A stretch of 64,000 bases of DNA from Phyllobacterium myrsinacearum (GTDB lineage: Bacteria > Pseudomonadota > Alphaproteobacteria > Rhizobiales > Rhizobiaceae), in NCBI RefSeq assembly GCF_014138285.1, contig NZ_JACGXN010000006.1:186001-250000 (forward strand), written 5' to 3'. A model generated the notes under the pieces. The model was not told the DNA's origin and made no database searches. It saw nothing but the letters and a program-made list of their open reading frames with translations. Positions 15,092 through 23,333 of the stretch are shown piece by piece (position 1 is the first letter of the stretch; the number at the start of each line of letters is the position of its first letter). Position numbers and translations under genes: made by a program.

Positions 15092-17392
15092 ATGGCCAAG
15101 AAGAGACCTGAAGGTATCGAGCGTTATGATGCACCGGCCGGTGGCTGGGGTGCATTGAAGGCAGTTGCTGAAAGTCTTGCCCAACAGCAGATTGTTACAC
15201 AAGGCGCAGCAACACTATTGAAGGCCAACCAGCCCGATGGCTTTGATTGCCCTGGCTGCGCCTGGCCGGACCCGAAACACACGTCCTCCTTCGAGTTTTG
15301 CGAGAACGGCGCCAAGGCGGTCACGTGGGAGTCCACGGCAAAACGGGTCGGGCCGTCTTTCTTTGCCGAGCACACGGTTTCGGAATTGTGGGACTGGTCG
15401 GATCACGATCTCGAAGACCAGGGCCGATTGACCGATCCGTTGATTTATGACGCGGCGACCGACACTTATGTTCCCATCGAATGGAGTAGAGCTTTCGAAA
15501 TTATCGGTGCGGGATTGAATGCGCTGCCTGATCCCGACATGGCTGAATTTTACACGTCAGGGAGAGCCTCGAACGAGGCCGCGTTTCTGTTTCAGCTGTT
15601 TGTCAGAGCTTATGGAACCAACAATTTTCCCGACTGTTCGAACATGTGCCACGAGGCAACAAGTGTGGGTCTGCCGCATTCGATTGGCGTTGGAAAAGGG
15701 ACTGTTACGCTTGAAGACTTTGATCATGCCGATGCCATTTTCAGTTTTGGTCACAATCCCGGTACAAACCATCCACGCATGATGACGACATTGCGCGAGG
15801 TCGCCAAGCGCGGCGCGCCGGTTATCGTTTTCAACCCTCTGAAAGAACGGGCGCTCGAACGCTTTGCCTCACCGCAGAGTCCCGTGGAGATGGTCACTCT
15901 TGGTTCGACGGATATTGCTTCGGCCTACCATCAGGTTCGCATTGGCGGCGATGTGGCGGTGCTCAAGGGCATGATGAAGCGCGTGTTCGAGCTTGACAGG
16001 CTTGATCTGGAGCGTGGCGGAAATGGTGTGCTGGATCGCGATTTCATTGCCGAACATACGTCGGGTATCGAAGCGCTGAGGGATGACATCGAGGCGACGA
16101 GTTGGGAAGACATCGAGCTGATGTCCGGGCTTACCCGGGCTGCCATCGAGAGTGCCGGTGATGTCTATGCAAAATCGAAGAATGTCATCCTTTGCTATGG
16201 CATGGGCATTACCCAGCACAGGAATGGCACTGCCAATGTCCAGCAGATCGCCAATTTTCTGATGCTGCGCGGCAATATTGGCCGGGAAGGCGCCGGGATC
16301 TGCCCTCTGCGCGGTCATTCCAATGTTCAGGGAGACCGTACGGTTGGCATTACGGAAATCCCCAACGCTGCCTTGCTTGACGGTATGGAGCGGGCGTTCG
16401 GGTTCAGGCCTCCCGCTGACAAGGGACACAACGCCATCGAAGCGATCGAGGCAATCATCGATGGCCGGTCCAAAGCACTCGTTTGTCTCGGCGGAAATCT
16501 TGCCGTCGCCATGTCAGACCCTGATGCCACCTTCGCGGGAATGCGCAAGCTGGATCTTGCCGTGCATCTGACAACCAAGTTCAACCGTTCACATCTGCTG
16601 ACGGCAAAGACCTCCATTGTTCTACCGGTGCTTGGCCGCACCGATGCAGATATTCAGGCGACGGGCCGGCAATCCGTTACCGTCGAAGATTCCATGTCGA
16701 TGGTGCATGCGTCGCGTGGTTTTCTCAATCCTCCAAGTGGTGATCTGCGTTCAGAACCAGCTGTCATAGCAGGCATGGCCAAAGCGACACTGGGTGACCG
16801 CTATGGTATCGAATGGGATGCCATGATCGCGGATTACGGTTTGATACGGGACAAGATCGAAGTTGTTTTTCCTGATTTCAAGGACTTTAACGCGCGGATC
16901 CAGGAACCGGGCGGTTTCCGCCTGAGTGTACCAGCCTCACATCGCGAATGGAAAACACCGAACCAGAAGGCTTGTTTTCTGGTGGTCAAAGGCCTGAATG
17001 AAGATCCGCGTGTTCTGGAACCCAATGTACTTACCTTGACGACCATTCGCAGCCACGATCAGTACAACACGACGATCTATGGCATGGATGACCGCTATCG
17101 TGGTGTATTCGGTCGGCGCGACGTGATCTTTCTGAACGCCGAGGATCTCACCGAACGAGGACTGTCGGACGGTGATACGCTGGACATAGAAGCAGCCCGA
17201 AATCATGACGAACCTGATGACCGTCCGCGCCGGGTCAAACGGTTGACAGCCGTAGCGTATAATATTCCTCGCGGTTCTGCTGCTGGCTACTATCCTGAAC
17301 TGAACACACTGGTTGCCCTGTCCCATTACGACCAGCAGTCAGGAACACCCTCCTTCAAGTCGATCCCAATCAGGATCACGCGCGCCGCGTGA
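15092..17392 (+). CDS. FdhF/YdeP-family molybdopterin oxidoreductase (formate dehydrogenase-like)
   Basis: This 766-residue protein belongs to the FdhF/YdeP molybdopterin family. CPGCAWPDPKH near residue 53 is the family's N-terminal signature; FPDCSNMCHEATS, FGHNPGTNHPRM and GNIGREGAGICPLRGHSNVQGDR follow in order. The C-terminal domain (from about 600) carries TIRSHDQYNTTIYGMDDRYRG, the cofactor-binding molydopterin_binding domain. There is no Tat signal, so it acts in the cytosol. Its position after the oxalate decarboxylase and FNT genes suggests oxidation of formate to CO2 to gain reductant. In E. coli YdeP is linked to acid resistance, an alternative role that would also fit oxalate decarboxylation. 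Confidence 0.88.
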   Translation: MAKKRPEGIERYDAPAGGWGALKAVAESLAQQQIVTQGAATLLKANQPDGFDCPGCAWPDPKHTSSFEFCENGAKAVTWESTAKRVGPSFFAEHTVSELWDWSDHDLEDQGRLTDPLIYDAATDTYVPIEWSRAFEIIGAGLNALPDPDMAEFYTSGRASNEAAFLFQLFVRAYGTNNFPDCSNMCHEATSVGLPHSIGVGKGTVTLEDFDHADAIFSFGHNPGTNHPRMMTTLREVAKRGAPVIVFNPLKERALERFASPQSPVEMVTLGSTDIASAYHQVRIGGDVAVLKGMMKRVFELDRLDLERGGNGVLDRDFIAEHTSGIEALRDDIEATSWEDIELMSGLTRAAIESAGDVYAKSKNVILCYGMGITQHRNGTANVQQIANFLMLRGNIGREGAGICPLRGHSNVQGDRTVGITEIPNAALLDGMERAFGFRPPADKGHNAIEAIEAIIDGRSKALVCLGGNLAVAMSDPDATFAGMRKLDLAVHLTTKFNRSHLLTAKTSIVLPVLGRTDADIQATGRQSVTVEDSMSMVHASRGFLNPPSGDLRSEPAVIAGMAKATLGDRYGIEWDAMIADYGLIRDKIEVVFPDFKDFNARIQEPGGFRLSVPASHREWKTPNQKACFLVVKGLNEDPRVLEPNVLTLTTIRSHDQYNTTIYGMDDRYRGVFGRRDVIFLNAEDLTERGLSDGDTLDIEAARNHDEPDDRPRRVKRLTAVAYNIPRGSAAGYYPELNTLVALSHYDQQSGTPSFKSIPIRITRAA

Positions 17393-17401
17393 TCCCTTGC
17401 T

Positions 17402-18328
17402 TCAGCCGCGCGGCGCTGCCGCCGTTGCAAGCCACGCAGAGAAATAGTCCGGCCATGTGCCGGTTGGTGTACCTTTCCGGCCCATCCCGAAGCCATGTCC
17501 GCCGCTGGCCAGTTGATGAAGTTCAACTGGGATGCCGGCCTTTTTGCAGGCATCGGCCATGATGCGAGTGTTTGCGGGGTCGGAAATGGGGTCGTCTTTC
17601 GCCTGAACGAGAAACATGGGCGGGCACTGGCTGCGAACGTGGGTCTGAACCGACCACTGGGCACTTTCGGCCGGGCTTGGATGCTTGCCGACGAGAATGC
17701 GGCGGGTCGATGTATGGTCGTACGGAGGCTCCAGCGTGATGATCGGATAGATCAGGGCCGAAAATGCTGGCCGGGCTGAGAGGCTATCGATCAAGTCGAC
17801 AGCATTATAGGACGAGAAGGCTGACCGGGTGGACGCCAGTCCGAGCAGATGGCCACCGGCGGAGAATCCGAGCACGCCAATGCGTTCCGGATCAATCTGG
17901 AAACGCTTGGCGTTCTGACGGATCAAACGCAGTGCGCGTTGGGCATCCTGTAATGGTGCAAGCGGCCCCTCGCTCCATCCTTCTCCCGGCAGCCGATAGG
18001 TAAGGACAAAGGTCGTGAAGCCCCTGTCTGTCAGCCAATTGGCGGCCGGAAGGGCTTCCTTTCCTGCTTCTATCCGCTTGTAGCCGCCGCCCGCCGCAAC
18101 CAGTACGGCGGCGCCATTCGGCTTGGCGGACTGGAAAACCTGCATCGTCGGGACGGCAATATTGCTGATGGCGCCTTTGGCATTCTCGCTGATGGGACCA
18201 GTCGGTCCACCCCCGCCGGGTGGCGTTGCCGGCCATAACGGAAGAACGGTGTCGACAGTACTGGCGAGCAGCCTGGTTGGAAGGGCGGCCACACCTATTG
18301 CAGCCAGTACCATTCGACGCGTCAACAT
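17402..18328 (-). CDS. Secreted alpha/beta hydrolase (esterase-like)
   Basis: The 308-residue protein begins TRRMVLAAIGVAALPTRLLA, a signal peptide with a twin-arginine-like N-region. The hydrolase core shows AAGGGYKRIEAGKE, the nucleophile elbow GFSAGGHLLG (Ser), an acid region QAKDDPISDPAN and the catalytic His in SGGHGFGMG. This pattern fits the acetylxylan-esterase-like/BD-FAE branch of carboxylesterases. It lies tail-to-tail with the oxidoreductase gene (9-base gap) and is transcribed on its own. A GAAGGAAG ribosome site precedes 18328. The substrate is unknown. Confidence 0.82.
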   Translation of the reverse strand: MLTRRMVLAAIGVAALPTRLLASTVDTVLPLWPATPPGGGGPTGPISENAKGAISNIAVPTMQVFQSAKPNGAAVLVAAGGGYKRIEAGKEALPAANWLTDRGFTTFVLTYRLPGEGWSEGPLAPLQDAQRALRLIRQNAKRFQIDPERIGVLGFSAGGHLLGLASTRSAFSSYNAVDLIDSLSARPAFSALIYPIITLEPPYDHTSTRRILVGKHPSPAESAQWSVQTHVRSQCPPMFLVQAKDDPISDPANTRIMADACKKAGIPVELHQLASGGHGFGMGRKGTPTGTWPDYFSAWLATAAAPRG

Positions 18329-18442
18329 CGTGTGCTTCCTTCGGGCTCAAGAGTTTCATTTTGCTGGATGTTAGCCTGCATTGCGCTGATTTTAAGGTGC
18401 GAAAAGAGACGTTTTTCGCGGGAATGCTGTTCGGAATTCAAT

Positions 18443-19207
18443 CTATTTTGCTGACTGCTGCGCGGCCTGTTCAATCAACACGGCAACTTCCTTTGGATGT
18501 GTTTCGTAAACGGAGTGGCTCGCCCCTGCTATTTCGATCGTGTGACTGCCGGCGCGCTTGGCATACATCCGTTCCAGATCAGGATTGATGATCCGGTCAC
18601 TCTTTGCCACGACATACCAGCTTGGTTTGGTCTTCCATGCGGGGGCTGTCGCCGGTGTTGAAAACACCGCAGCGGCGGTCAGCATCTGTGAATGAGCAGC
18701 AAAATCCGCCTGCCTGGCGGGAAGGTCCGCCGCAAAATCGGCGTGGAAATGAGCCGGGTCGATATAGGTAAATCCATCAGGGGTTTTCACGAGGGATTTG
18801 TAAGCCGGAGGAAAGAGCTTGCCGTTTCCGACCTCGGTTTCGCCCTTATCCAGCGCATGGGCCGCAACGTAGACAAGCCCCGCAACTTTAGGGTCATTTC
18901 CAGCTTCCGTTATGATTGCACCGCCATAGCTGTGAGCGACGAGAACACAGGGACCTTGCTGGAGATCGAGCACGCGCTTGGTTGCAGCAACATCGTCCGC
19001 AACTGATGTGAGCGGTTGCTGGACAATGCTGACGTCGTAACCCTTCCTGCTGAGGATGTCGTATACCGGCTTCCAGCCGGATCCATCGACGAAAGCACCG
19101 TGCACGAGGACGACACATTTGAGGGGCGCGCTGTATGCGGCGCTTGAAACACCGAGGGAAAGAACCCCGGCAACGAATGCTGGAACAAGGATTTTACCTA
19201 ATGTCAC
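18443..19207 (-). CDS. Secreted alpha/beta hydrolase, salicylate-esterase-like branch
   Basis: A GTG at 19207, eight bases after AGGAG, gives a 254-residue protein starting with the signal peptide VTLGKILVPAFVAGVLSLG and cleavage near AYSA. The frame is open to 19303, but that part lacks a ribosome site. The mature enzyme has VVLVHGAFVDGSGW (oxyanion region), the nucleophile elbow VAHSYGGAII and a catalytic His in IAGASHSVYETHP. This matches the small alpha/beta hydrolases related to plant methyl-salicylate esterases that are widespread in soil bacteria. It is periplasmic or secreted and has no obvious operon partner. Confidence 0.82.
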   Translation of the reverse strand: MTLGKILVPAFVAGVLSLGVSSAAYSAPLKCVVLVHGAFVDGSGWKPVYDILSRKGYDVSIVQQPLTSVADDVAATKRVLDLQQGPCVLVAHSYGGAIITEAGNDPKVAGLVYVAAHALDKGETEVGNGKLFPPAYKSLVKTPDGFTYIDPAHFHADFAADLPARQADFAAHSQMLTAAAVFSTPATAPAWKTKPSWYVVAKSDRIINPDLERMYAKRAGSHTIEIAGASHSVYETHPKEVAVLIEQAAQQSAK

Positions 19208-19339
19208 GACATATCTCCTGTCGACAATCTGCGGGTTGCAGTGATCGATTGATACGTCCGATACATCGGCTGGGTAATTATACTTACGTGTTGGTCGGGT
19301 CATGCCAGTATTGGAGAGATCGGGGCACGCGTCTGGCGC

Positions 19340-19708
19340 TCAGTTGAGCAGAGCACGCTCGATACAGTCGATCAGGGATTTGCTGTCGAAGGGCTTGCCG
19401 AGAAAACCGATGGCACCCGCTGCCATGACGCGGTTGCGTATCCGTTCATCGGGGAAAGCAGTGATGAAGATAATCGGAGTTTTGACGCCGGTTTCCCGCA
19501 TTATCTGCGACAATTCAATGCCGCTGATCCCGTCCATCTGCACATCGGTTATGAGACAGTCGATCCTGACATCACCTATGGAGGCAAGGTAGGATTCGGC
19601 AGAAGCAAATTTGCGGACCTTGAATCCATAGGAGCGGACGAGATTCTCGGTGGCATCAAGCACCGACGCATCATCGTCTATAATGGCTATGGATTTTGCT
19701 TCAGACAC
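19340..19708 (-). CDS. Receiver-only response regulator (FixJ-type receiver)
   Basis: The 122-residue protein is a single CheY-like receiver domain: IIDDDAS supplies the acidic pocket, CLITDVQMDGISG the phospho-acceptor Asp, FITAFPDE the Thr/Ser switch and GKPFDSKSL the Lys. There is no output domain. It starts with GTG at 19708 behind AAGAGGA. It follows a FixJ-type regulator and a membrane histidine kinase on the same strand (97-base gap). It may compete for phosphoryl groups from that kinase, act as a phosphate sink, or regulate by protein contact. Confidence 0.85.
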   Translation of the reverse strand: MSEAKSIAIIDDDASVLDATENLVRSYGFKVRKFASAESYLASIGDVRIDCLITDVQMDGISGIELSQIMRETGVKTPIIFITAFPDERIRNRVMAAGAIGFLGKPFDSKSLIDCIERALLN

Positions 19709-19805
19709 AACGCGTCCTCTTGGAAGGTTTTGTCTCCTAGATGCACCCTTGAGCGGTCAAATGCTATCATACAGAGGTTTAGGGTCTTTATCCGGCGTCC
19801 CGGTG

Positions 19806-20435
19806 TTATTTGCCGAGGACCGGGCGCAGAGCCTCGTAAATCTTGACCAGTTCAGCAAGTGTCCTGACGCCCATCTTTTCCATCAGATGGCCGCGATGGA
19901 TCTTGACCGTAATCTCGCTCACACCCAGTTCTCCGGCAATCTGCTTGTTCATCAGCCCGGTGGTGACGAGGGCGATGACTTCGCGTTCGCGCGCGGTGAG
20001 ACTTTCGTAGCGGGCTTTCAGATTGGATAATTCACCATCCGCTGTCCGACGTTCCCGATCAAGCGCCAGGGCATTGGACACGGCGTCCAGCATATCCTGA
20101 TCCCGAAACGGCTTGATCAGAAAGTCGATTGCTCCAGCTTTCATGGCGCGCACCGACATCGGAACATCACCGTGCCCGGTCATGAAAATGATCGGAATGG
20201 CGTTGCCAAGTTTTGCAAGCTGGTTCTGGAAATCCAACCCGCTCACACCCGGCAAGCGTATGTCGAGCACCAGACAACTTTCGCCTGCAGCGACGGGTCC
20301 GCGGTCCAGAAATTCGGACGGTGACCCGAACAATTCAACCTGCATGCCCACCGACCGGAAAAGGCTGCCCAGCGCCTCGCGCAAGGAGGCATCGTCATCA
20401 ACGACAAACACCAGGGGTGACGTGTCTTGGGTCAT
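19806..20435 (-). CDS. FixJ/NarL-family response regulator with LuxR output domain
   Basis: The 209-residue protein has a FixJ-type receiver (VVDDDASLREALGSLF; phospho-acceptor in CLVLDIRLPGVSG; FMTGHGDVPM; IKPFRDQ) and a C-terminal LuxR helix-turn-helix (LTAREREVIALVTTGLMNKQ, then IAGELGVSEITVKIHRG). Its start overlaps the kinase stop by four bases (ATGA), so the two are translationally coupled. Such FixJ/TodT/StyR-type regulators activate catabolic or respiratory genes. The targets here are unknown. Confidence 0.93.
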   Translation of the reverse strand: MTQDTSPLVFVVDDDASLREALGSLFRSVGMQVELFGSPSEFLDRGPVAAGESCLVLDIRLPGVSGLDFQNQLAKLGNAIPIIFMTGHGDVPMSVRAMKAGAIDFLIKPFRDQDMLDAVSNALALDRERRTADGELSNLKARYESLTAREREVIALVTTGLMNKQIAGELGVSEITVKIHRGHLMEKMGVRTLAELVKIYEALRPVLGK

Positions 20436-21946
20436 GACGCAGTTTCCTCATGAAATGGAATGGTGAATTCAAAGCTGGCGCCTTTGCCGGGCTCCGCGTT
20501 TGCAGTGATCCGTCCGCCATGGGCCGCGATGATCGACCTGCAGATCGACAGGCCCATGCCCATGCCGTTCGACTTCGTTGTATAAAAGGCGTCGAACAGG
20601 TTTGCAGATTTCTCAGCAGCAAAACCCGGACCGGTATCGCGTATTTTCGCGACGATGACGCCTTCGCCGACAGCGGTCTGAATGAGAAGCTGGCGGGTTT
20701 TGACTGATGGGTCGGACATCGCCTGCACGGCATTGAGGATCAGATTGATGATGACCTGCTGGAGCTGAATATGATCGCCGGAAACCGGCGGAAGATCCGC
20801 AGCAAGTTCCAGTTTCAGATCGACCCGCTGGTTCATGACTTCCCGTTGAACCAGCATCATGGTTTCCGCAATCACGTCGTTGATATTGATCGGGACGGAT
20901 TGCGGCGCTGTCTTGCTCGACAGTGCCCGCAGGCGCTTGATCACTTCGCTGGCCCGGCCGGCATCGGCAATCATCCGCTGCATGGATGTCTCGACCTCGT
21001 CAAGATCGGGTTCGCTTCGCTTGAGCCAGCGTAAGCCCGCTCCTCCATTGGTCACAATGGCGGCGAGCGGCTGGTTGACTTCATGGGCGATCGAGACGGT
21101 CAGTTCCCCAAGCGTGGCGACGCGGGTGACATGGGCGAGCTCTGCATGGGTTTCATGCAACTCGTTTTCTGCTTCATGCCGGGCTGTTACATCCATGATG
21201 CTGACCAGGACCATGTCGAGCGTCGGGCGGTCATGCGGCATGGCGACATTGTAAAGAATAGCGATACGGTTGCCGTCCACGTCGTTCATGATCGTTTCGG
21301 ATTCGTAGGATGTGCGGACGTCCCATATGGCTTCCAGCAATGCCCAGATGGAGCCTTCCATTTCCTTGCCGATGAGTACTGGCAAGGCTGTTCTGAACGT
21401 ATCGAGATCTTTCGCCCCGAATGTGGTCAAGGTGGTGTTATTGACGTTGGTCAACTTCATCATCCCGATTGCCTCGCGTGCAAAGTCAGGGTTGGCCTTT
21501 GCCGCGGCCCTTATATCAGGGAATCCATTGGTCTTGAGGCGATCAATCGCCGCCTTGACGGCGGTAAAATCCATTTCGAGGATAGCGACACCAGTGGCAA
21601 GAAAGATGGTTCGGTAGCGCTGTTCACTTTCGCCGAGCACTGCAATCGCTGTTTTGACCCTGTATGCCAGCAGGGTTGTGATGCCAATGGCAGCAAGGCT
21701 TACGAAACACCGGGCAAAGGAATCTGACGTCGGATTTTCACCATGAGAAACGGCAAAGCTGAGCAATGTGAGGGCCATGCACGCAACGCCGATGAACAGG
21801 AGCCCCTTTTTCGCGGCAAATGAAAGGGAAAGAAGCACGACCGTGACGTAGAGCACGGCAATGGCCATATCAAAGGTCGTCAGCGTATCAAGAGCAAATA
21901 TCACAACCGCTATGACAAGGGCAGCGAGTGGCGCAAATCGTGACAT
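20432..21946 (-). CDS. Membrane-bound PAS sensor histidine kinase (FixL/NodV-type)
   Basis: From 21946 the protein has 504 residues. Three to four N-terminal membrane helices (about 5-95) precede a PAS-like domain (about 110-245), a short coiled linker, the HisKA domain with the phospho-acceptor His in LTVSIAHEVNQPLAAIVTNG, and an HATPase domain (NLILNAVQAM, DTGPGF, GMGMGLSICRSI). The H-box type is typical of FixJ-paired kinases. The frame stays open to 22045, but GGGGAA upstream of 21946 favours that start. The missing haem-binding signature argues against a true FixL. It is coupled with the FixJ-type regulator downstream. Confidence 0.9.
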   Translation of the reverse strand: MSRFAPLAALVIAVVIFALDTLTTFDMAIAVLYVTVVLLSLSFAAKKGLLFIGVACMALTLLSFAVSHGENPTSDSFARCFVSLAAIGITTLLAYRVKTAIAVLGESEQRYRTIFLATGVAILEMDFTAVKAAIDRLKTNGFPDIRAAAKANPDFAREAIGMMKLTNVNNTTLTTFGAKDLDTFRTALPVLIGKEMEGSIWALLEAIWDVRTSYESETIMNDVDGNRIAILYNVAMPHDRPTLDMVLVSIMDVTARHEAENELHETHAELAHVTRVATLGELTVSIAHEVNQPLAAIVTNGGAGLRWLKRSEPDLDEVETSMQRMIADAGRASEVIKRLRALSSKTAPQSVPININDVIAETMMLVQREVMNQRVDLKLELAADLPPVSGDHIQLQQVIINLILNAVQAMSDPSVKTRQLLIQTAVGEGVIVAKIRDTGPGFAAEKSANLFDAFYTTKSNGMGMGLSICRSIIAAHGGRITANAEPGKGASFEFTIPFHEETAS

Positions 21947-22150
21947 GCGGTTCCCCGAAAAGAGATACTCTGAAACCCGCAATAGCAGATCAACCGCATG
22001 CCTTGCGAGAAATAATGCATACCGTCCGGTGGAGGAAAGCGGCATTGCAGGCGATAGGAACCATGAGTGCTTGCCAGAACGGCGCAGCCGGGGGATAAAG
22101 CAGCCTGCTCTGCTCGAACAGCGAATTCAAGAATCGAAAGTATTTCGGCC

Positions 22151-23323
22151 ATGGTTGATGCGACACACGAATCCGGCGCTTCCGGTCAGCCGCTGAATGT
22201 CAGTTTCAGTGCCGAAAATGACCGGGCAACGGTTGTGCTCGCAGGTGCCTGGATCACCCGTTATGTCGGACGTGTCAACGCTCAGATGCATAAGATCGAG
22301 CACAGAAAAGAATTCTCCAGCGCAGTCATAGACCTGTCCGCTGTGGATGCATTGGATACCGCAGGCGCATGGCTGGTGGACCGGTTGCGTGTTGCTCTCG
22401 AAGGTGCTGGCAAAAAGGTGGAGATCCGCGGGCTGAAGACGCACTGGGAGACTCTGTTCGATGCTGTCGGCAAAACGGCATCCGCACCGGCGGATGCCTA
22501 TGCTGCGCCGCACAGAATGAACATCGGAATTCAGATTCTCGATACGATTGGCAGAACCGTTGTCAATTTCGGGGATGATTTTATCAAGTCCATGCATGTG
22601 CTGGGTGCCGTGGTGACAGGTTCCCAAATGCGAGGTGGCAAGGGAAGCCCGATCCGGTATCCCGCATTCTTTCACCAGATTGACCGGCTGGGCGTCGGTG
22701 CAATCCCGGTCGTGGTGCTTATCTCGTTCATCATGGGTGCAATCGTCGCGCAGCAGGGCGCCTACATGCTCAGCACGTATGGCGCGGAGACCTATGCGGT
22801 CAATCTTGTCGGTGTCCTGGTGCTGCGTGAAACCGGCGTCCTTTTGACGGCCATCATGATTGCGGGCCGTTCCGGTAGCGCCATCACGGCGGAACTCGGC
22901 TCAATGAAGATGCGCGAAGAGGTTGATGCCCTTCACGTCATTGGCCTTAATCCCATCAGCGTGCTGGTGTTCCCGCGTCTGGTTGCGCTGAGCATCTCCC
23001 TGCCATTGCTGACGATTATTGCGGATTTTGCCGGTCTGGCGGGCGGAGCGGTCGCGCTTTGGCTCTATTCCGATGTGTCACCGGGCATCTATCTGGCCAA
23101 TTTGCGCGATGCCATCAGCGTCCAGTATTTTCTGGCAGGCCTGATCAAGGCCCCTTTCATGGCCATGATCATTGGTACCATCGCAGCCGTGGAAGGCATG
23201 AAAGTCGGCGGGAGTGCTGAATCGCTGGGCCTGCGCGTGACCGCCTCGGTTGTGAAATCGATTTTCATCGTCATCGTACTGGACGGTGTTTTTGCGATCT
23301 TCTACGCCTCGATCGATTTCTGA
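22151..23323 (+). CDS. STAS-MlaE fusion ABC permease (lipid transport)
   Basis: The protein joins an N-terminal STAS-like domain (about 15-110; VVLAGAWITRYVGRV, AVIDLSAVDALDTAGAWLVD) to an MlaE permease with about five helices. The MlaE core shows FFHQIDRLGVGAIPVV, VLRETGVLLTAIMIAGRSGSA and ELGSMKMREEVDAL. MlaE forms the membrane part of MlaFEDB-type phospholipid transporters that keep outer-membrane lipid asymmetry. Rhizobial versions often carry the STAS domain in the same chain instead of a separate MlaB. No MlaF ATPase or MlaD gene follows; the next gene is convergent. An alternative GTG start at 22067 has AGGAA in front of it and would add 28 residues. Confidence 0.88.
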   Translation: MVDATHESGASGQPLNVSFSAENDRATVVLAGAWITRYVGRVNAQMHKIEHRKEFSSAVIDLSAVDALDTAGAWLVDRLRVALEGAGKKVEIRGLKTHWETLFDAVGKTASAPADAYAAPHRMNIGIQILDTIGRTVVNFGDDFIKSMHVLGAVVTGSQMRGGKGSPIRYPAFFHQIDRLGVGAIPVVVLISFIMGAIVAQQGAYMLSTYGAETYAVNLVGVLVLRETGVLLTAIMIAGRSGSAITAELGSMKMREEVDALHVIGLNPISVLVFPRLVALSISLPLLTIIADFAGLAGGAVALWLYSDVSPGIYLANLRDAISVQYFLAGLIKAPFMAMIIGTIAAVEGMKVGGSAESLGLRVTASVVKSIFIVIVLDGVFAIFYASIDF

Positions 23324-23333
23324 TATTCGCGCG

